A DNA stretch of 64,000 bases. Origin: Exiguobacterium chiriqhucha RW-2 (GTDB lineage: Bacteria; Bacillota; Bacilli; Exiguobacteriales; Exiguobacteriaceae). Position 1 is the stretch's first letter; the number at the start of each line of letters is the position of its first letter. Location: contig NZ_ATCL01000020.1 in assembly GCF_000416965.1 (NCBI RefSeq), positions 806,001 to 870,000 of the forward strand, in the 5' to 3' direction. The position numbers and the translations under genes were made by a program. A model generated the notes under the pieces. The model saw nothing but the letters and a program-made list of their open reading frames with translations. It ran no database searches and was not told the origin of the DNA. Shown here one piece after another: positions 1-8,016 of the stretch.

Positions 1-1730
1 TTGACCGACCCAGCGAGTGCGTAAGCAACGACGAGTGGCGGTGACGCCAAGAAGTTTGCTTTCACGAGTGGATGGACGCGGCCTTCGAAGTTACGGTTCC
101 CCGAGAGGACCGACGAAACGAGCAAATCGTTCGATGTGATCGCTTCTTCTACTTCGCGGTCGAGTGGACCTGAGTTTCCGATACATGTCGTACATCCGTA
201 ACCGACGGTGTTAAAACCGAGTTGGTCGAGGTACGGCGTGAGACCGGCTTTGTCGAGATAGTCGGTAACGACTTTCGACCCCGGTGCGAGCGACGTCTTC
301 ACGAATTTCGGAACCGTGAGACCGCGTTCGACGGCTTTCTTCGCTACAAGACCCGCTCCGACCATGACGTATGGGTTCGACGTGTTCGTACAGCTCGTGA
401 TGGCTGCAATCGCCACGTCACCCGTGCGCATGTCGACAGCGCCGTCTGTGTAGTTGATAGCTGCCTTCTTCTCAAGCTCGGCACGATCGAGACCGAAGCC
501 GCTGTGTCCGGCTGGTGCCGTCACGCTATCGACGAAAGCTGACTGAAGGTCTGATAAGTTGATTCGGTCTTGTGGACGTTTCGGTCCAGCAAGCGACGGT
601 TGCACTTTCGACAAGTCGAGTGTGAGCGTCTTCGTGAACGACGGGTCCGCTTGGTCCGGTGTATAGAACAAGTCGTTCGCTTTCGAATACGCTTCGACGA
701 GGTCGATCAATTCTTCTGGGCGACCAGTTGTACGCATGTAGTTGAGCGTTTCCGTATCGACTGGGAAGAAGCCACAAGTCGCACCATATTCCGGCGCCAT
801 GTTGGCGATCGTTGCCCGGTCTGAGAGCGGCATCGTGTGAAGCGATGGACCGAAGAACTCGACGAACTTGCCGACGACTTTCTCGTTACGGAGCATCTCT
901 GTGACGACGAGCGCGACGTCTGTCGCCGTGACACCCGGATTGACTTCACCGATGATTTTGACGCCGACGACGTCTGGTACCGGGAAGTAAGACGGTTGTC
1001 CGAGCATGCTCGCCTCGGCTTCGATTCCACCGACACCCCAACCGAGGACGCCAAGACCGTTAATCATCGTCGTGTGCGAGTCAGTTCCGACGAGCGAGTC
1101 TGGATAGGCGACATTGCCCGTTCCGTCATTCTTCTCGAGGACGACCGAAGCCAAGTACTCCAAGTTGACTTGGTGAACGATTCCTGTCGCAGGCGGAACG
1201 GCGCGATAGTTGTCGAACGCCGTCTGAGCCCAACGCAAGAACTTGTAGCGCTCTTCGTTACGCTCGAACTCGATGTCCATGTTTTTCATGAGTGCGCCGG
1301 CAAAACCGTACGCATCGACTTGAACCGAGTGGTCGACGACGAGGTCAACCGGGATTTCAGGATTGATTTTGTTCGGGTCTCCACCAAGGTCAGCCATCGC
1401 CTTACGAAGCGAGGCAAGGTCAACGACCGTTGGCACACCCGTAAAGTCCTGGAGGACGACGCGAGCCGGTTTGAACGGAACATCGATATCTTTCGAAACT
1501 TCGGCAGTACCCCATTTAGCCAAATTCTCGACATGTTCTTTCGTGATGGCGCGGCCATCCTGTTGGCGAAGCACCGATTCGAGCAATACGCGAATCGAGT
1601 ACGGAAGTCGACTAAGTTCCGTCACCCCTTCTTCTTCGAGCTTTTTAAGCCGGTAAAAATCGTACGCCTGTCCATTGACCTCGAACTGCGTCCGAGATTT
1701 AAAAGCGTCTAATACGTTCGTCTGTTCCAT
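1..1730 (-). CDS. acnA: Aconitate hydratase (aconitase A), C-terminus cut by window edge
   Basis: Aconitase interconverts citrate and isocitrate in the TCA cycle through a [4Fe-4S] cluster; the Bacillus homologue CitB also binds RNA. The frame is open from the ATG at 1730 to the window edge and gives about 576 of the roughly 900 residues expected. The three cluster cysteines are visible: C447 in TSCTNTSNP, and C513 and C516 in [12 protein letters not shown]. The swivel domain lies off the left edge. A GGGGG ribosome site sits 7 nt before the ATG. Upstream are a sigma-A-like promoter and a CcpC-type dyad. An antisense frame of about 290 codons (837-1712) is a shadow of this gene. Identification is firm; only the end is missing. 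Confidence 0.96.
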   Translation of the reverse strand, partial: MEQTNVLDAFKSRTQFEVNGQAYDFYRLKKLEEEGVTELSRLPYSIRVLLESVLRQQDGRAITKEHVENLAKWGTAEVSKDIDVPFKPARVVLQDFTGVPTVVDLASLRKAMADLGGDPNKINPEIPVDLVVDHSVQVDAYGFAGALMKNMDIEFERNEERYKFLRWAQTAFDNYRAVPPATGIVHQVNLEYLASVVLEKNDGTGNVAYPDSLVGTDSHTTMINGLGVLGWGVGGIEAEASMLGQPSYFPVPDVVGVKIIGEVNPGVTATDVALVVTEMLRNEKVVGKFVEFFGPSLHTMPLSDRATIANMAPEYGATCGFFPVDTETLNYMRTTGRPEELIDLVEAYSKANDLFYTPDQADPSFTKTLTLDLSKVQPSLAGPKRPQDRINLSDLQSAFVDSVTAPAGHSGFGLDRAELEKKAAINYTDGAVDMRTGDVAIAAITSCTNTSNPYVMVGAGLVAKKAVERGLTVPKFVKTSLAPGSKVVTDYLDKAGLTPYLDQLGFNTVGYGCTTCIGNSGPLDREVEEAITSNDLLVSSVLSGNRNFEGRVHPLVKANFLASPPLVVAYALAGSV

Positions 1731-1797
1731 ACGATATCCCCCTTTTTGAAAGCGGCGACTTCGGCACGTGCCGTAATCGCTTACTTATCACATGTTT

Positions 1798-1826
1798 ATC
1801 ATAATACAACTATAGCGTGACGTAAA
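1798..1826 (-). promoter_or_regulatory. acnA promoter (-35 TTTACG, 17 bp, -10 TATGAT)
   Basis: Reading the minus strand, TTTACG (1826-1821) and TATGAT (1803-1798) are 17 bp apart and point at acnA, giving a start near 1790 and a leader of about 60 nt. This is a motif match only. Confidence 0.5.
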
Positions 1827-1849
1827 ATACATTCCGTCACAAATTAGTC

Positions 1850-1864
1850 ATAAGTAAAACTTAT
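1850..1864. promoter_or_regulatory. CcpC-type operator (ATAA-N7-TTAT) upstream of acnA
   Basis: The dyad ATAA-GTAAAAC-TTAT has the exact form of the site bound by the LysR-type regulator CcpC at B. subtilis citB. Its centre is about 67 bp before the predicted start, close to the -66 known for citB. The second half-site near -27 is not evident here. A separate GTGACG-N12-CGTCAC inverted repeat lies at 1817-1840 over the -35 region. Control by citrate through CcpC is inference. Confidence 0.45.
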
Positions 1865-1889
1865 CAATAACATCAGACTCACTGAAACA

Positions 1890-1920
1890 AGAAAAGACGG
1901 CCCTTGGACAAGAGCCGTCT
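1890..1920 (-). terminator. Rho-independent terminator of prfC
   Basis: The stem AAGACGGC/GCCGTCTT is followed on the minus strand by TTTTC, 8 nt after the prfC stop. It separates prfC from acnA. Confidence 0.8.
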
Positions 1921-1927
1921 TCAATCA

Positions 1928-3523
1928 TTATTCTGCGCCAATCTCGACGTTGACGTCGAGGGCATCGACGAGCGTGAGCTCATCTTCATACCGTTCTTTG
2001 AAGCGGTCGAACGTGAACTCGTTGGCGAACAAGAACACGGGACGCTCCCAACGATCCGTCACGAGCATGTTGCGTGAGTCCTGGAACGGCTTGAGCGCCT
2101 TCAATTCCTTGTCCTTCACCCAACGTGCGACGCTGTACGAAACCGGCTCCATGCGAATGTCGACGCCGTATTCGTTGTTCAAGCGATACTCGAACACTTC
2201 GAATTGGAGTTGACCGACCGCACCGAGATAAATCTCGTTGTATTCGTTGCGATATACTTGAATCGCTCCCTCTTGGGCGAGTTGCTCCACACCTTTGTGG
2301 AAGTGCTTCGATTTGAGCGAGTTGATCGGCGAGACGCGCATGAACAGTTCAGGTGGGAACGTCGGTAACGCCTCGAACGCGATTTTCTGTTTCGACGTCG
2401 TGATCGTGTCGCCGATTTGGTATGTCCCCGAATCGTAAATCCCGATCACGTCCCCAGCGAACGCCTGATCGACCGTTTCCCGGTCGTTGGCCATGAGCTG
2501 CGTCGACTGACTCAACTTGATTTTCTTTCCTGTCCGCGTGAGCGTGACGTCCATGCCGCGCTCGAACACGCCCGAACAGATGCGGACGAAGGCTATGCGG
2601 TCACGGTGGGCCGGGTTCATGTTCGCTTGAATCTTGAACACGAAGCCGCTGAACTCTTCTGACGTCGGGTCGATCGGACCGACGTTCGACTTACGGGCTT
2701 CAGGGGCCGGTGACATGGCGAGATAGTGGTTCAAGAACGATGTCACGCCGAAGTCGACGAGGGCCGTCCCGAAAAAGACCGGAGTCAATTTCCCGTGCTG
2801 AATCGCATCGACTTCGATTTCATTGCCGGCACCGTCGAGCAAATCGATTTCGTCTCGGAGGTTCGTCAAGTTCTCTTCCGTCAAATAGTCGGCGAGAATC
2901 GGGTCATTGACGCCGTCCTCGTTCAACGTGAGCGTCGATTTCTCGCCACGGAACAAGTGGACTTCGTTCTTCAGGCGGTCGTACACCCCTTCGAACTGCA
3001 TTCCGCTCCCGATTGGCCACGTGACGGCGACTGAAGGCATGCCGAGAACTTCTTCGAGCTCTTCCATGAGTTCGAGCGGGTCTCTCGCTTGGCGGTCCAA
3101 TTTGTTCATGAACGTGAAGATTGGAATTCCCCGCATCCGACAGACTTGGAATAGTTTCTTCGTCTGCGTCTCAATCCCTTTGGCCGCATCGATGACCATG
3201 ACGGCACTGTCGACCGACGTCAACACGCGGTACGTGTCTTCCCCGAAATCGTTGTGACCTGGCGTGTCCATGATCGAGACGACCTTGTCTTGATAGACGA
3301 ACTGCATGACGGACGAGGTGACCGAGATTCCACGTTGTTTCTCGATTTCCATCCAGTCCGACTTGGCATGCTTGGAATTTTTGCGGGCTTTGACCGTCCC
3401 CGCCTCACGGATGGCGCCCCCGTGAAGGAGCAACTTCTCCGTCAGCGTCGTCTTACCGGCATCCGGGTGCGAGATGATGCCGAAAATCCGACGCTTCTCA
3501 ACTTCTTGTTTTAATTGATTCAT
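1928..3523 (-). CDS. prfC: Peptide chain release factor 3 (RF3)
   Basis: RF3 is a translational GTPase that recycles RF1/RF2 from the ribosome after termination. From the ATG at 3523 the protein has 531 residues, normal for the family. G1 is SHPDAGKT (about residues 18-25), G2 lies in RGISVTSS, G3 is DTPGHND and G4 is NKLD; the RF3-specific C-terminal domain follows. The frame runs upstream to 3574, but an AGGAAAGAG ribosome site 6-7 nt before 3523 favours MNQLKQ as the start. The gene interrupts the stretch between the DUF2621 gene and aconitase that is otherwise syntenic with Bacillus. It is a single-gene unit with its own terminator. Confidence 0.96.
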   Translation of the reverse strand: MNQLKQEVEKRRIFGIISHPDAGKTTLTEKLLLHGGAIREAGTVKARKNSKHAKSDWMEIEKQRGISVTSSVMQFVYQDKVVSIMDTPGHNDFGEDTYRVLTSVDSAVMVIDAAKGIETQTKKLFQVCRMRGIPIFTFMNKLDRQARDPLELMEELEEVLGMPSVAVTWPIGSGMQFEGVYDRLKNEVHLFRGEKSTLTLNEDGVNDPILADYLTEENLTNLRDEIDLLDGAGNEIEVDAIQHGKLTPVFFGTALVDFGVTSFLNHYLAMSPAPEARKSNVGPIDPTSEEFSGFVFKIQANMNPAHRDRIAFVRICSGVFERGMDVTLTRTGKKIKLSQSTQLMANDRETVDQAFAGDVIGIYDSGTYQIGDTITTSKQKIAFEALPTFPPELFMRVSPINSLKSKHFHKGVEQLAQEGAIQVYRNEYNEIYLGAVGQLQFEVFEYRLNNEYGVDIRMEPVSYSVARWVKDKELKALKPFQDSRNMLVTDRWERPVFLFANEFTFDRFKERYEDELTLVDALDVNVEIGAE

Positions 3524-3647
3524 GTATGGCTCTTTCCTTTCTGGACAATACGATTTATACGATGTCTTGCTCATTGCAACGCTATCTATTCTAACGAAAT
3601 CGGCCCGTTTCGTCCATCTTTATAGTAGGGAGTTAATAGCTGTAGCT

Positions 3648-3675
3648 TTTGTATCGCGTCCCTTTTTTGTATACT
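3648..3675 (+). promoter_or_regulatory. Putative promoter of the DUF2621 gene (-10 TATACT)
   Basis: TATACT at 3670-3675 is a good -10 box, but the -35 position (TTTGTA, 3648-3653) is weak. A GGGGGAAAG ribosome site follows before the ATG at 3717. Confidence 0.35.
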
Positions 3676-3716
3676 TAGCTTGAATGATCGTGAAATGACA
3701 GAACGGGGGAAAGACG

Positions 3717-4148
3717 ATGCCAGAAAACTTGATGATGTATTTCATTGTCTTCTGGGGATTCGTGATGATCGGGTTAATGTCGATCGGCGGTTACTTTATG
3801 TTCCGTAAATTTTTGAAACGAATGCCAAAAGAAGATGGGCGCTCACTCCTCGACATCGAGGATGACTACATCGACAAGACACGCCACTTATGGACGCCGG
3901 AGACACGAACGTTGCTCGACCGCCTCGTCACGCCGGTACCAGAGCTGTTCCGCGACGTCGCCATCCGCAAAATCGCCGGTAAAATCGGACAGTTCGCCCT
4001 CGAGACCCGGGCCCGTGAAATGACGACTGAACTCGTCGTTAAAGGTTATATCGCGGCGACACCGAAGCGGGACCATAAGTTTTTAAAGAAGGCACTTGAA
4101 GAAGAGCAGATCGACTGGAAAGTGTATCAACATTACTTCCAACAATGA
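3717..4148 (+). CDS. DUF2621 family membrane-anchored protein (YneK-like)
   Basis: A 143-residue protein with one N-terminal membrane segment (about residues 6-28), followed by a basic turn and a cytoplasmic domain containing TRTLLDRLVTPVPELFRD. This matches DUF2621, the family of B. subtilis YneK. YneK lies beside ccdC upstream of citB, and here too ccdC, ccdA and aconitase are close by, which supports orthology. Function is unknown. The charged C-terminal half ending KKALEEEQIDWKVYQHYF suggests a soluble interaction domain. It has its own promoter and terminator. Orientation is opposite to aconitase and ccdA, so this small gene seems to have been inverted relative to Bacillus. Confidence 0.85.
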   Translation: MPENLMMYFIVFWGFVMIGLMSIGGYFMFRKFLKRMPKEDGRSLLDIEDDYIDKTRHLWTPETRTLLDRLVTPVPELFRDVAIRKIAGKIGQFALETRAREMTTELVVKGYIAATPKRDHKFLKKALEEEQIDWKVYQHYFQQ

Positions 4149-4153
4149 GATGA

Positions 4154-4186
4154 GATGTCAGGCTATTTGCCTGACATCTTTTTTTG
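4154..4186 (+). terminator. Terminator of the DUF2621 gene
   Basis: GATGTCAGG/CCTGACATC stem with a 7-nt loop followed by seven T residues, just after the stop codon. Confidence 0.9.
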
Positions 4187-4462
4187 TCCAACACGTCCTG
4201 TCGCCTCGGCGCAGCCGACTTATTATGTCTCCCGTTCGCAAAATTGTGCCATACGACTAGTAGGTCAAAAGTACCTTTTTCACGAGTAGTAACTATTCAA
4301 AAATAATGTTCATAATATAGACAATATTGAAAACGCTTACATTAAAGTGGTATGACCAATATTAGTATAACAATTTCGTTTTACGCAATAAAAAAATGGA
4401 TAGCTTTTCCTTTATTTACATTTCTATAATGTACGTATCTTGATGCCGAAGGAGGTTTTTAT
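4187..4462. other. Regulatory intergenic region before the DUF485/symporter operon
   Basis: With the terminator on its left this makes a gap of over 300 bp without a gene. It is AT-rich compared with its surroundings and holds a catabolite-responsive element (4328-4341), a candidate promoter TTGAAA-N18-TATGAC (4327-4356) overlapping that element, and a second good -10 box, TATAAT, at 4425-4430. No small ORF with a ribosome site was seen. Confidence 0.5.
4328..4341. promoter_or_regulatory. cre site (CcpA operator) of the symporter operon
   Basis: TGAAAACGCTTACA matches the CcpA consensus TGWAAGCGNTWNCA at all but one defined position and fits the relaxed WTGNAANCGNWNNCW form completely. It lies about 120 bp before the DUF485 gene. 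CcpA control of acetate uptake is a reasonable inference; whether it activates or represses depends on which of two candidate promoters is used. Confidence 0.6.
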
Positions 4463-4795
4463 ATGCATGATGTCACACATGTCACGCAAACCGACAGTAC
4501 CCGCTCCGCCGAAGCGATTGTCGAGAGCCAGACGTTCCACAAACTGATGCGAGAAAAGAATCGGTTCATTGTTCCATCCATCATCTTCTCTCTTATCTTC
4601 TACTTCACGTTGCCAATCTCGACAAGTTACTTCACCTTTTTGAATATCCCGGTCGCCGGAGACATCACATGGGCCTGGGTGCTCGCCTTCGCCCAATTCT
4701 TTATGACCTGGACGTTCTGTGTGATGTACAGCCGCCGGGCCCGTCGGTTTGACGAACTCGTCACCGCCATCAAACAAGAGGAGGACGACCGATGA
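4463..4795 (+). CDS. DUF485 domain membrane protein, partner of the symporter
   Basis: A 110-residue protein with a soluble N-terminal tail, then two membrane segments (about 35-56 and 66-90) and a basic-to-acidic C-terminus. The pattern FHKLMREKNRF followed by two helices is that of DUF485 (YjcH-like) proteins, which are encoded directly before ActP-type cation/acetate symporters. The next gene starts in a 4-nt ATGA overlap, so the two are translationally coupled. A perfect AGGAGG ribosome site precedes the ATG. The upstream cre site suggests carbon catabolite control. The role of DUF485 proteins is not established; an accessory role in the transporter is inferred from pairing. Confidence 0.9.
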   Translation: MHDVTHVTQTDSTRSAEAIVESQTFHKLMREKNRFIVPSIIFSLIFYFTLPISTSYFTFLNIPVAGDITWAWVLAFAQFFMTWTFCVMYSRRARRFDELVTAIKQEEDDR

Positions 4796-6354
4796 ACTGG
4801 ACCGCTATTTTATTATTCCTCGCGATTGTCGGGCTCACGCTCGTCATCACGTTCTTCGCCGCTCGTAAAACGAAGACCGCGAGCGACTTTTATACGGCCG
4901 ATGGAGGGTTGACCGGTTTCCAAAATGGGCTCGCCATCGCCGGGGACTATATGTCGGCGGCTTCTTTCCTCGGGATCGCCGGGATGATTGCCCTCGCCGG
5001 ATTTGACGGTTTCTTCTATTCAATCGGCTTCTTAGTGGCTTATCTCGTCGTGCTCTATCTCGTGGCCGAGCCGCTCCGTAACCTTGGCAAGTATACGATG
5101 GCCGATATGATTGCGGCTCGATTCAACAAACCGCGCGTGCGCGGTGTCGCCGCCATGAACGCCATCGTCATCTCAATTTTCTATATGATCGCCCAACTCG
5201 TCGGGGCCGGCGCGCTCATCGAGTTATTGCTCGGCATCCCATACACGACGAGTGTCGTCGTCGTCGGGATTTTGATGACGGTGTACGTCGTCTTCGGAGG
5301 GATGACCGCGACGTCATGGGTACAGATCACGAAAGCTGTGCTATTGATGATCGGGACCGCCATCATCTCGTTTCTCGTGTTCGCTCGCTTTGACTTCTCT
5401 GTCTTCACCATGTTCTCGGAAGTAAGCAAGGCAACGCCGCTCGGCGACAGTTTCTTAGACCCGGGCAACAAGTTCAAGCTCCCGCTCGACACGATCTCGC
5501 TCAACTTGGCACTCGTCCTCGGGACGGCCGGTCTGCCCCACATCCTTATCCGTTTCTTCACGGTCAAAGATGCACCGACAGCACGCCAATCGGTCGTCTA
5601 TGCGACATGGGTCATCGGTGCGTTCTACATATTGACGATCTTCCTCGGATTCGGGGCCGCCGCATTCGTCGGCTCGGATGCCATTATCGCCGCCAACCCG
5701 GCCGGCAACATGGCCGCACCGCTCCTGGCCCAAGTGCTCGGCGGCGACTTGTTGTTCGCCTTTGTCGCGGCAATCGCATTTGCCACAATCCTTGCCGTCG
5801 TCGCCGGTCTCGTCTTGTCGGCCGCCTCGGCGTTCGCCCACGACTTCTATGGACATATCGTCCGTAAAGGGGAAGCGACAGAGAAAGAACAAGTCACGGC
5901 GGCCCGCATCGCTTCGATTGCTGTCGCCCTCGTCTCGATGGGACTCGCGTTTTTCGCACAGTCGATGAACGTCGCTTTCCTCGTCTCGCTCGCTTTCGCC
6001 GTGGCCGCCAGTGCGAACTTGCCGGTCATCTTGTTCACGATTTACTGGAGACGGTTCAACACTGGAGGAGCCGTGTTCGGCATGATCGTCGGCTTGTTCT
6101 CGTCACTCTTCCTCGTCGCCATCAGCCCGAACGTATGGGCGCCGGACGGTTCCGCCATCTTTATCGGCGAGGCACTGTTCCCGCTCACGAATCCGGGCAT
6201 CGTGTCTATCCCACTCGGGTTCCTCGCCGCTATCGTCGGGACGTACGTGACGAAGTCAGATGAAGTCGCTGGAAACTTCGAACGGATCCTCGTCAAGGCG
6301 AACACCGGAATCGATGCCGAGACCGAGGCAGCCATGACCAAAAAATCTTCTTAA
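4792..6354 (+). CDS. Sodium:solute symporter, ActP (cation/acetate) type
   Basis: A 520-residue integral membrane protein of the SSS family with about 13 predicted helices. The N-terminal signature TASDFYTADGGLTGFQNG followed by AIAGDYMSAASFLGIAGM is typical of ActP-like cation/acetate symporters and differs from proline or glucose members. It probably takes up acetate or another short monocarboxylate with Na+ or H+. It overlaps the DUF485 gene by 4 nt and ends at a bidirectional terminator. The cre site upstream of the operon fits a gene for secondary carbon use. Substrate is inferred from family similarity, so a specific symbol is withheld. Confidence 0.9.
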   Translation: MNWTAILLFLAIVGLTLVITFFAARKTKTASDFYTADGGLTGFQNGLAIAGDYMSAASFLGIAGMIALAGFDGFFYSIGFLVAYLVVLYLVAEPLRNLGKYTMADMIAARFNKPRVRGVAAMNAIVISIFYMIAQLVGAGALIELLLGIPYTTSVVVVGILMTVYVVFGGMTATSWVQITKAVLLMIGTAIISFLVFARFDFSVFTMFSEVSKATPLGDSFLDPGNKFKLPLDTISLNLALVLGTAGLPHILIRFFTVKDAPTARQSVVYATWVIGAFYILTIFLGFGAAAFVGSDAIIAANPAGNMAAPLLAQVLGGDLLFAFVAAIAFATILAVVAGLVLSAASAFAHDFYGHIVRKGEATEKEQVTAARIASIAVALVSMGLAFFAQSMNVAFLVSLAFAVAASANLPVILFTIYWRRFNTGGAVFGMIVGLFSSLFLVAISPNVWAPDGSAIFIGEALFPLTNPGIVSIPLGFLAAIVGTYVTKSDEVAGNFERILVKANTGIDAETEAAMTKKSS

Positions 6355-6361
6355 ATCGACA

Positions 6362-6391
6362 AAACGGCGTCCCTCGCAAGGGACGCCGTTT
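6362..6391. terminator. Bidirectional terminator between symporter and ccdC
   Basis: AACGGCGTCCC/GGGACGCCGTT stem with a 5-nt loop, flanked by A and T runs. It serves the convergent symporter (+) and ccdC (-); its right arm reaches the ccdC stop codon. Confidence 0.85.
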
Positions 6392-6848
6392 ATGATGCTA
6401 CGATTTGTTTGTACTTTTGATACATGGCGATGCGCCACGGGACAATCATGCCCCAGGCGATCAAATAGAACAGGCCGCCCGTCGCGAATATGTTTACCTC
6501 GTCCCCGAGAAACGCCTTCATGACCGTCCGGATGGCCAATAAGACAAACACGACGATAAAGAACGCTTTCGAACGGGATAGATAAACTTCCCCGTCACGT
6601 TTCTCGAAATTCGACGTCTTGATGAGGAACACGCTGAAAATCAATCCGACGATCAGCGCCTCTCCGACCTCGAGCCAAGTCAGCCGAAACGCCGGGACGA
6701 GAAATTGTAACATGCCCGTCGACATCGCCAGCGGCGGAATCAAAATCTTTTTCGCATTCGTCGGACGTGCTGACGCTTTGACGCGAACGAAGCTCGCAAT
6801 CAAGCCCATCATCAGTGCGACGAGGGTCGATCCCCAAAATATCGACAT
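6390..6848 (-). CDS. ccdC: Cytochrome c biogenesis protein CcdC
   Basis: A 152-residue protein with about four hydrophobic helices, matching CcdC (B. subtilis YneJ, DUF1453). The family lies next to ccdA and is associated with cytochrome c maturation, though its exact step is unknown. It begins with ATG at 6848, 13 bp after the ccdA stop, with an AAGGGG ribosome site at 8 nt. In B. subtilis a CheY-like gene (yneI) lies between ccdA and ccdC; it is absent here. The resA-resB-resC genes of the same pathway lie about 42 kb away in this window. Confidence 0.9.
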   Translation of the reverse strand: MSIFWGSTLVALMMGLIASFVRVKASARPTNAKKILIPPLAMSTGMLQFLVPAFRLTWLEVGEALIVGLIFSVFLIKTSNFEKRDGEVYLSRSKAFFIVVFVLLAIRTVMKAFLGDEVNIFATGGLFYLIAWGMIVPWRIAMYQKYKQIVAS

Positions 6849-6861
6849 TCGGTCAACCCCT

Positions 6862-7560
6862 TTAAAATCCGGTGAATCCTACTAATTCGCTCATCCAAGC
6901 AGCGAAGCGGTTCATGCCATCAAAATATAATACGACGCCGAAAGCCATCATCAAATAGCCTCCGAATCTTGCTACCTTGGCGCTATTGCGTGCCAAGTAC
7001 TTGATTTTGCCGACAAAACCGGCCATAACGAGGAATGGGATGGCAAAGCCGATGACGTATGCCAACATATAGCCCATTCCCTGACTCGGGTTCGACGCCG
7101 CGAGGGCGATGACGCCAGCAAGAATCGGTCCGGTACAAGGTGTCCACCCTGCTGCGAATCCGATTCCGATGAGTGCCGTCCCAAAATAGCCGCTCTTGCG
7201 CTCTCCTAATGCGAGTTTTTTCTCGCGCATCATAAAACGTGGTTGCCAGAGACCTGCCAAAAAGACACCAAATACGAAGATAAGGATGGCACCGAACATG
7301 CGCAAACTATCTTTGTATTGAATGAACACGTCGGCAATCAGCGAGGTCGACAAACCGAGCACGAGAAAGACGATAGAGAAACCGAAGAGGAATGAGAACG
7401 TATGAAACCATGCCGTGCGCTGCCGCAGTCCTTCGCTCTTCAAATCAGAGACAGAGACCCCAGTGATATACGATAAAAAGACTGGATACAACGGTAGCGT
7501 GCACGGAGACAAAAATGACAAGACGCCCGCCCCAAATGCGAGCCAAAGGGTAACTTCCAT
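6862..7560 (-). CDS. ccdA: Cytochrome c biogenesis protein CcdA (thiol reductant transporter)
   Basis: CcdA is a six-helix membrane protein of the DsbD-transmembrane family. It carries electrons from cytoplasmic thioredoxin to ResA outside the membrane, keeping apocytochrome c cysteines reduced. The two redox cysteines are in FLSPCTLPLYP near the N-terminus and in GWTPCTGPIL in helix 4. The frame opens with a GTG at 7572, but AAAGGTGG lies 8 nt before the ATG at 7560, giving MEVTLWLAFGAG and 232 residues. It is transcribed with ccdC. Its neighbour in Bacillus, yneF, is here separated from it by an ABC exporter and a Spo0E-like gene. Confidence 0.94.
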   Translation of the reverse strand: MEVTLWLAFGAGVLSFLSPCTLPLYPVFLSYITGVSVSDLKSEGLRQRTAWFHTFSFLFGFSIVFLVLGLSTSLIADVFIQYKDSLRMFGAILIFVFGVFLAGLWQPRFMMREKKLALGERKSGYFGTALIGIGFAAGWTPCTGPILAGVIALAASNPSQGMGYMLAYVIGFAIPFLVMAGFVGKIKYLARNSAKVARFGGYLMMAFGVVLYFDGMNRFAAWMSELVGFTGF

Positions 7561-7752
7561 GCGATCTTCCACCTTTCAGCCCCATTATAGCGAAAACCTT
7601 TTCAAAATGCTCGCATCTTTTTCTGCAACGATTGTTTGATTGAAATTGTAATCTTTGAAATGGAAATGAAACTTGTAAACAGTAGTGTTAGATGCTAAGA
7701 TTTGGATATTCCTAAGTAACACTTTTGACTTTATAATGATGGGGGAAACACC

Positions 7753-7935
7753 GTGGCGGTCATCACAGCTGAAAACTTACATTATGCCATTGAACAGAAA
7801 CGCGATGAACTGTACGAAATCGCTTCGCAGCACAGTTGGACGTCTCCTGAAGTGATTCACGTCAGCCAAGAGTTAGACAAGCTGATCACACGTCACGTCC
7901 TGGCTATACATGCTTCAGAACACCTAACTTTTTAA
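7753..7935 (+). CDS. Spo0E-like aspartyl-phosphate phosphatase, 60 aa
   Basis: This 60-residue protein has the Spo0E family layout: two helices with the signature SQELDKLI in the second (about residues 38-45). In Bacillus such proteins dephosphorylate Spo0A~P and block sporulation; related small ones act on other response regulators. It starts with GTG at 7753 behind GGGGGAAA, with TATAAT at 7732-7737, and ends at a strong terminator, so it is a complete single-gene unit. The bacterium appears to lack many sporulation genes, so the target may be a different phosphorelay protein; that is inference. Very short, but the motif and its signals make it credible. Confidence 0.82.
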   Translation: MAVITAENLHYAIEQKRDELYEIASQHSWTSPEVIHVSQELDKLITRHVLAIHASEHLTF

Positions 7936-7941
7936 ATGAAC

Positions 7942-7974
7942 GGCTCTCCGCATCTCATTTGCGGAGAGCCTTTT
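7942..7974 (+). terminator. Terminator of the Spo0E-like gene
   Basis: GGCTCTCCGC/GCGGAGAGCC perfect 10-bp stem with TTTT after it. Confidence 0.9.
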
Positions 7975-7980
7975 CCATGG

Positions 7981-8010
7981 AAAAAAGACGCCGGTATTGG
8001 CGTCTTTTTT
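7981..8010. terminator. Terminator of the ABC exporter operon
   Basis: AAAAAAGACGCC/GGCGTCTTTTTT, loop of 6 nt, placed just after the stop codon of the minus-strand exporter operon. Symmetry allows action in both directions. Confidence 0.9.
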
Positions 8011-8016
8011 TGTAAT

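Noticed and set aside
837-1712. Open frame of 291 codons on the plus strand opposite aconitase
   Set aside because: It is antisense to conserved aconitase coding sequence, has no ribosome site or recognisable domain, and its Arg/Asp-rich composition is typical of a shadow frame in this GC-rich DNA.
5455-5892. 145-codon minus-strand frame opposite the symporter
   Set aside because: Shadow of a clear membrane protein; composition rich in Arg, Asp and Gly and no ribosome site.
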